Source: DUPQ01 sp964563155 (GTDB lineage: Bacteria; Bacillota; Clostridia; DUPQ01). From it: 9,605 nt of DNA. Below the pieces are notes generated by a model that saw only the letters and a list, made by a program, of their open reading frames with translations, was not told where the DNA came from and searched no databases. Positions 7,624 through 9,605 of this stretch are shown piece by piece. Both the position numbers and the translations under genes were made by a program. The stretch's first letter is position 1. The number at the start of each line of letters is the position of its first letter. Location: the NCBI GenBank assembly GCA_964563155.1, contig CAZLVL010000031.1, positions 1 to 9,605 of the forward strand, in the 5' to 3' direction.

Positions 7624-7660
7624 ATTAAGGTACATAAGGATAATGCTTATATACCTTAAT
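7624..7660 (+). other. Imperfect palindrome in the leader of the small secreted protein gene
   Basis: ATTAAGGTA (7624-7632) pairs with TACCTTAAT (7652-7660). After one mismatch ATAAG (7634-7638) pairs with CTTAT (7646-7650) around a 7-nt loop. This makes a 14-bp stem. No T-run follows, so it is not a typical terminator. It begins just past the repeat and 52 nt before the start codon, so it could be an operator or an mRNA leader hairpin. Confidence 0.45.
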
Positions 7661-7711
7661 ATACATAAAATCAAAATATATTAAAGAATAGAAAAGAAAG
7701 AAAATAATAAA

Positions 7712-8101
7712 ATGAAATCAAAATATCTAAAAAACATATCCCTATTGATCGTACTGATTATATTACTATCCTACAGTATTATTCCAGTATTTGCATCATC
7801 AGACTATTATGAGAGCACATACAATGGATATAACTATGATTGCCGTTCTAAACTATATTCAAATGAATTATATGGTGAGATGAATTATGCTGGTTCATCC
7901 AAAATTAGCGTGGAAGCAAGTTATCATTTCATCGATACTATATATATGATTCCTTATTATGACATAATAACATCAATACCTCAGAACTCATATGCAGGTG
8001 TTGCAGCGCAGCTTATGGATCCGCAACTTAACTTTATTGATGCCTATTATATATATAACATAGGACCAAATGCAGTATATACTACGGGATTAATTTACTA
8101 G
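7712..8101 (+). CDS. Tyrosine-rich small secreted protein, family unknown
   Basis: This is a 129-residue protein with a Sec signal peptide: MKSKYLKN, a hydrophobic core at about 9-25, and likely cleavage after VFA (residue 28). There is no lipobox. The mature part is about 101 residues, of which 18 are Tyr, and it is acidic (about 10 Asp/Glu against 3 Lys/Arg). It has one Cys (Cys44) and ends in Tyr. A GEMNYAGSSKISV segment (55-67) is almost repeated in the truncated paralogue at the right edge. The ribosome binding site is weak (GAAAAGAAAG at 7691-7700). It is followed 15 nt later by a Cys/His-motif lipoprotein. An extracellular effector or bacteriocin-like role is conceivable from size, export and pairing, but no known family motif supports it. 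Confidence 0.7.
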   Translation: MKSKYLKNISLLIVLIILLSYSIIPVFASSDYYESTYNGYNYDCRSKLYSNELYGEMNYAGSSKISVEASYHFIDTIYMIPYYDIITSIPQNSYAGVAAQLMDPQLNFIDAYYIYNIGPNAVYTTGLIY

Positions 8102-8116
8102 ATGGTCTTGTGAGTG

Positions 8117-9259
8117 ATGTTGAAAAATATGTATAGATTGATAATATTAATACTTATCGTAGGATGCCTAGCATCATGTTTGATGCTAGTGTCCTGCAAT
8201 AAGAAAAACATTCAGCAATCAGCTGAATCCCTCAATTCAAAACCTGAATCATATTATACTTCATATAAGCAGGGATTTAGTGCAGCAAGATTTCTCGAGA
8301 CGCCATATGGGACATATTTCAGTTCCAGAGATGGCTATTTATATTATTCAGAAAATGGAAATGCAAAGTATATTAAATTATGCAACAAGCCTGATTGTAA
8401 TCATAACTCCATTGACTGCAATGCGTATATAAAATGGTATAAAATCGGTTACTATTACAAAAAGATTTATTACATAACAGGTAATGCTCTTAACTGCATG
8501 GATATGGACGGGAGTAATCACAGGAATATAAAGGCTCTGTACGAAGGATATGACAATAATTTCGGGTATTTTCATAATGGTTACTATTATTACGTAATCA
8601 CAAAAGGTGGCTCAATAGGAGCATTTGGTAACGAAGACAATAATCTTTACAGAGTGAAGGTGGATGATGATTCAGCACCTGAAATAGTACTAACAAATGA
8701 TGCAATACTCCGACTGTACATGTTTACAATAGTCGGAGAAGATATATATATAATCGAATTTAATGCTGATGCAACAAAAGTTGCTTCATTGTATTCATTT
8801 TCAACAATTTCAAAGAACTGGACGATACTGACAGATAATTGGGTAGGAGCTGGAGCATATTACCTAGATGATGATAAAGGCTATTGTTATATGAGAAATA
8901 TTGGATTTTATGAATACGATTTAACCACAAACGAGATGAATCTTGTGAAACCTACAGAACTGGATGACATTGGCACATGCAGCGCTTTCTACTACCCTGA
9001 CTACATATACCTTATCCATTACAACAGCAACCCACCGAGTTATCAAAGTCAGATTCTATACATATACGATCGGGACTATAATCTTATAGATAGTATTAAA
9101 TTTGACAAAGTATACGGAAAATCTACAACAGGCGGATTTATAGGGGATGTTGATAAATATGTAATATTTTCATCAAACTATAATGAAAAACCCGATTACT
9201 ATATAGACAAATCCGAGATAGGGACCGGTAATCTGATGTTCCATAAGATTGAGGACTGA
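8117..9259 (+). CDS. Cys/His-motif lipoprotein with propeller-like repeats, second copy
   Basis: The product is 380 residues from the ATG at 8117; an in-frame GTG at 8114 would add one. The N-terminus MLKNMYRLIILILIVGC is followed by two possible lipoboxes, LASC (Cys21) and LVSC (Cys27). The second is followed by polar NKK and is preferred. The mature domain carries Cys89-x4-Cys94-x-His96-x4-Cys101 (LCNKPDCNH, then DCNAY), the same motif as the 2739 gene but with a shorter last spacer. Blade-like repeats follow, such as 'NCMDMDGSNHRN', 'NLYRVKVDDDS', 'FYEYDLTTNEMN' and 'LYIYDRDYNL', suggesting an extracytoplasmic beta-propeller. It is rich in Tyr and Asn. No clear Shine-Dalgarno precedes it, so coupling to the upstream gene 15 nt away is likely. 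An immunity or receptor role towards its small secreted neighbour is speculation. Confidence 0.72.
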   Translation: MLKNMYRLIILILIVGCLASCLMLVSCNKKNIQQSAESLNSKPESYYTSYKQGFSAARFLETPYGTYFSSRDGYLYYSENGNAKYIKLCNKPDCNHNSIDCNAYIKWYKIGYYYKKIYYITGNALNCMDMDGSNHRNIKALYEGYDNNFGYFHNGYYYYVITKGGSIGAFGNEDNNLYRVKVDDDSAPEIVLTNDAILRLYMFTIVGEDIYIIEFNADATKVASLYSFSTISKNWTILTDNWVGAGAYYLDDDKGYCYMRNIGFYEYDLTTNEMNLVKPTELDDIGTCSAFYYPDYIYLIHYNSNPPSYQSQILYIYDRDYNLIDSIKFDKVYGKSTTGGFIGDVDKYVIFSSNYNEKPDYYIDKSEIGTGNLMFHKIED

Positions 9260-9289
9260 CAAATACAAAACTGACCTGATATGAGGACC

Positions 9290-9432
9290 GCTTAGAATTA
9301 ACAGATAAAAGCTCCTTGACAACGGTAATACCAAATTATACTATGAAGCCACAGATAAACAGATTTTAAAAAGCCAGCATTATTGTTGATTATTATACAA
9401 GAAGATTTGCTATGGAAATTACATTGAAATGC
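9290..9432 (+). repeat. 143-bp direct repeat, copy 2
   Basis: This is the partner of 7475-7617, offset by 1815 bp, with 140 of 143 positions identical. Here the repeat starts 30 bp after the lipoprotein stop. Its right border falls directly at the beginning of homology to the small secreted protein's interior, so the leader, start codon and signal peptide found after copy 1 are missing. Confidence 0.95.
9316..9344 (+). promoter_or_regulatory. Sigma-A-type promoter in repeat copy 2
   Basis: This is the same TTGACA (9316-9321), 17-nt spacer and TACTAT (9339-9344) as copy 1, with no change in the core. It would transcribe into the truncated paralogue and whatever lies beyond the window. Confidence 0.5.
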
Positions 9433-9605
9433 TTTATACGATTTTTAGTTCAAATTATATAAGTGGCGAGATGAGTTATGCCGGTTCATCTAAGATAAAT
9501 GTTATCCAAGATTTTAACTACATGCAATCCGGTGATTCAACTGTGTATAAAGATTCCAGTATAGCTATTCCACAAACCTCATTTGTTGGTATCGTAACAA
9601 CTATT
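9429..9605 (+). pseudogene. 5'-truncated paralogue of the tyrosine-rich secreted protein, running off the edge
   Basis: An open frame from an ATG at 9429 (itself inside the repeat) continues to the window end. It reads MLYTIFSSNYISGEMSYAGS, then SKINV and onward to IPQTSFVGI. It aligns with residues about 48-101 of the 7712 protein: GEMSYAGSSKI against GEMNYAGSSKI, and IPQTSFVGI against IPQNSYAGV. The 47 or so N-terminal residues, including the whole signal peptide, are absent, and an in-frame stop lies upstream at 9387-9389. If translated it would stay in the cytoplasm. I read it as a cassette copy that lost its 5' end when the repeat was joined to it. Its 3' end is not visible. Confidence 0.75.

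Noticed and set aside
7598..7660. 20-residue leader peptide on the + strand starting at ATG 7598
   Set aside because: There is no good SD, the sequence is not conserved after the repeat in copy 2, and the length is within chance for this composition.
7483..7674. 63-codon - strand frame across the repeat
   Set aside because: It lacks a ribosome binding site and recognisable motif, lies opposite a good promoter, and includes a Ser-to-Phe change between copies. Probably chance.
7712..8101. Lactococcin 972-family bacteriocin
   Set aside because: Size, signal peptide and context are reminiscent, but the conserved Trp/Gly start and His/Ser-rich middle of that family are absent.
9260..9289. Terminator after the second lipoprotein gene
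   Set aside because: The 30-nt gap before repeat copy 2 contains no stem-loop.

Overview
The window looks like an accessory region of a low-GC, Gram-positive Clostridia-type genome, most likely Lachnospiraceae or a relative. The evidence is the AT-rich DNA, AAGGAG-like ribosome binding sites, several lipobox lipoproteins, and two lipoproteins of a type I associate with gut and rumen clostridia (a Cys-x4-Cys-x-His-xn-Cys motif followed by blade-like repeats). The genus cannot be named from sequence alone. All intact genes are on the + strand; the mobile-element remnants are on the - strand.

Layout: (1) 1-~430 holds the 5' end of an IS110-family transposase on the - strand. It has lost its middle by an in-frame deletion and runs off the left edge. 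Upstream of it lies structured non-coding DNA where IS110 elements encode their bridge RNA. (2) 516-7216 is a tight five-gene cluster: a solute-binding-protein-like lipoprotein, a small secreted protein, a Cys/His-motif lipoprotein, an ABC ATPase, and a large ABC-2 type permease made of two homologous halves. Gaps are 2-21 nt, so it is probably one operon. (3) 7259-7458 is the 3' end of an IS3-like transposase with a plausible terminal inverted repeat. (4) 7475-9432 is a cassette bounded by two copies of a 143-bp direct repeat differing at 3 positions. Each copy carries the same TTGACA-type promoter. Between them lie a leader with an imperfect palindrome, a tyrosine-rich small secreted protein and a second Cys/His-motif lipoprotein. 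(5) The second repeat copy is fused directly to a 5'-truncated paralogue of the small secreted protein, which runs off the right edge.

How the genes may work together (inference): both clusters place a small Sec-exported, non-lipidated protein immediately before a Cys/His-motif lipoprotein. The larger cluster adds a surface binding lipoprotein and an ABC-2 transporter, which is an exporter-type architecture rather than the importer normally paired with a solute-binding protein. The cassette is repeated and partly degenerate, and it sits among IS remnants. That would fit a variable surface, antagonism or defence module, such as a secreted effector with a cognate lipoprotein, but nothing in the sequence proves the function. 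The most unusual feature is the 1815-bp repeat-bounded unit with its truncated second copy.
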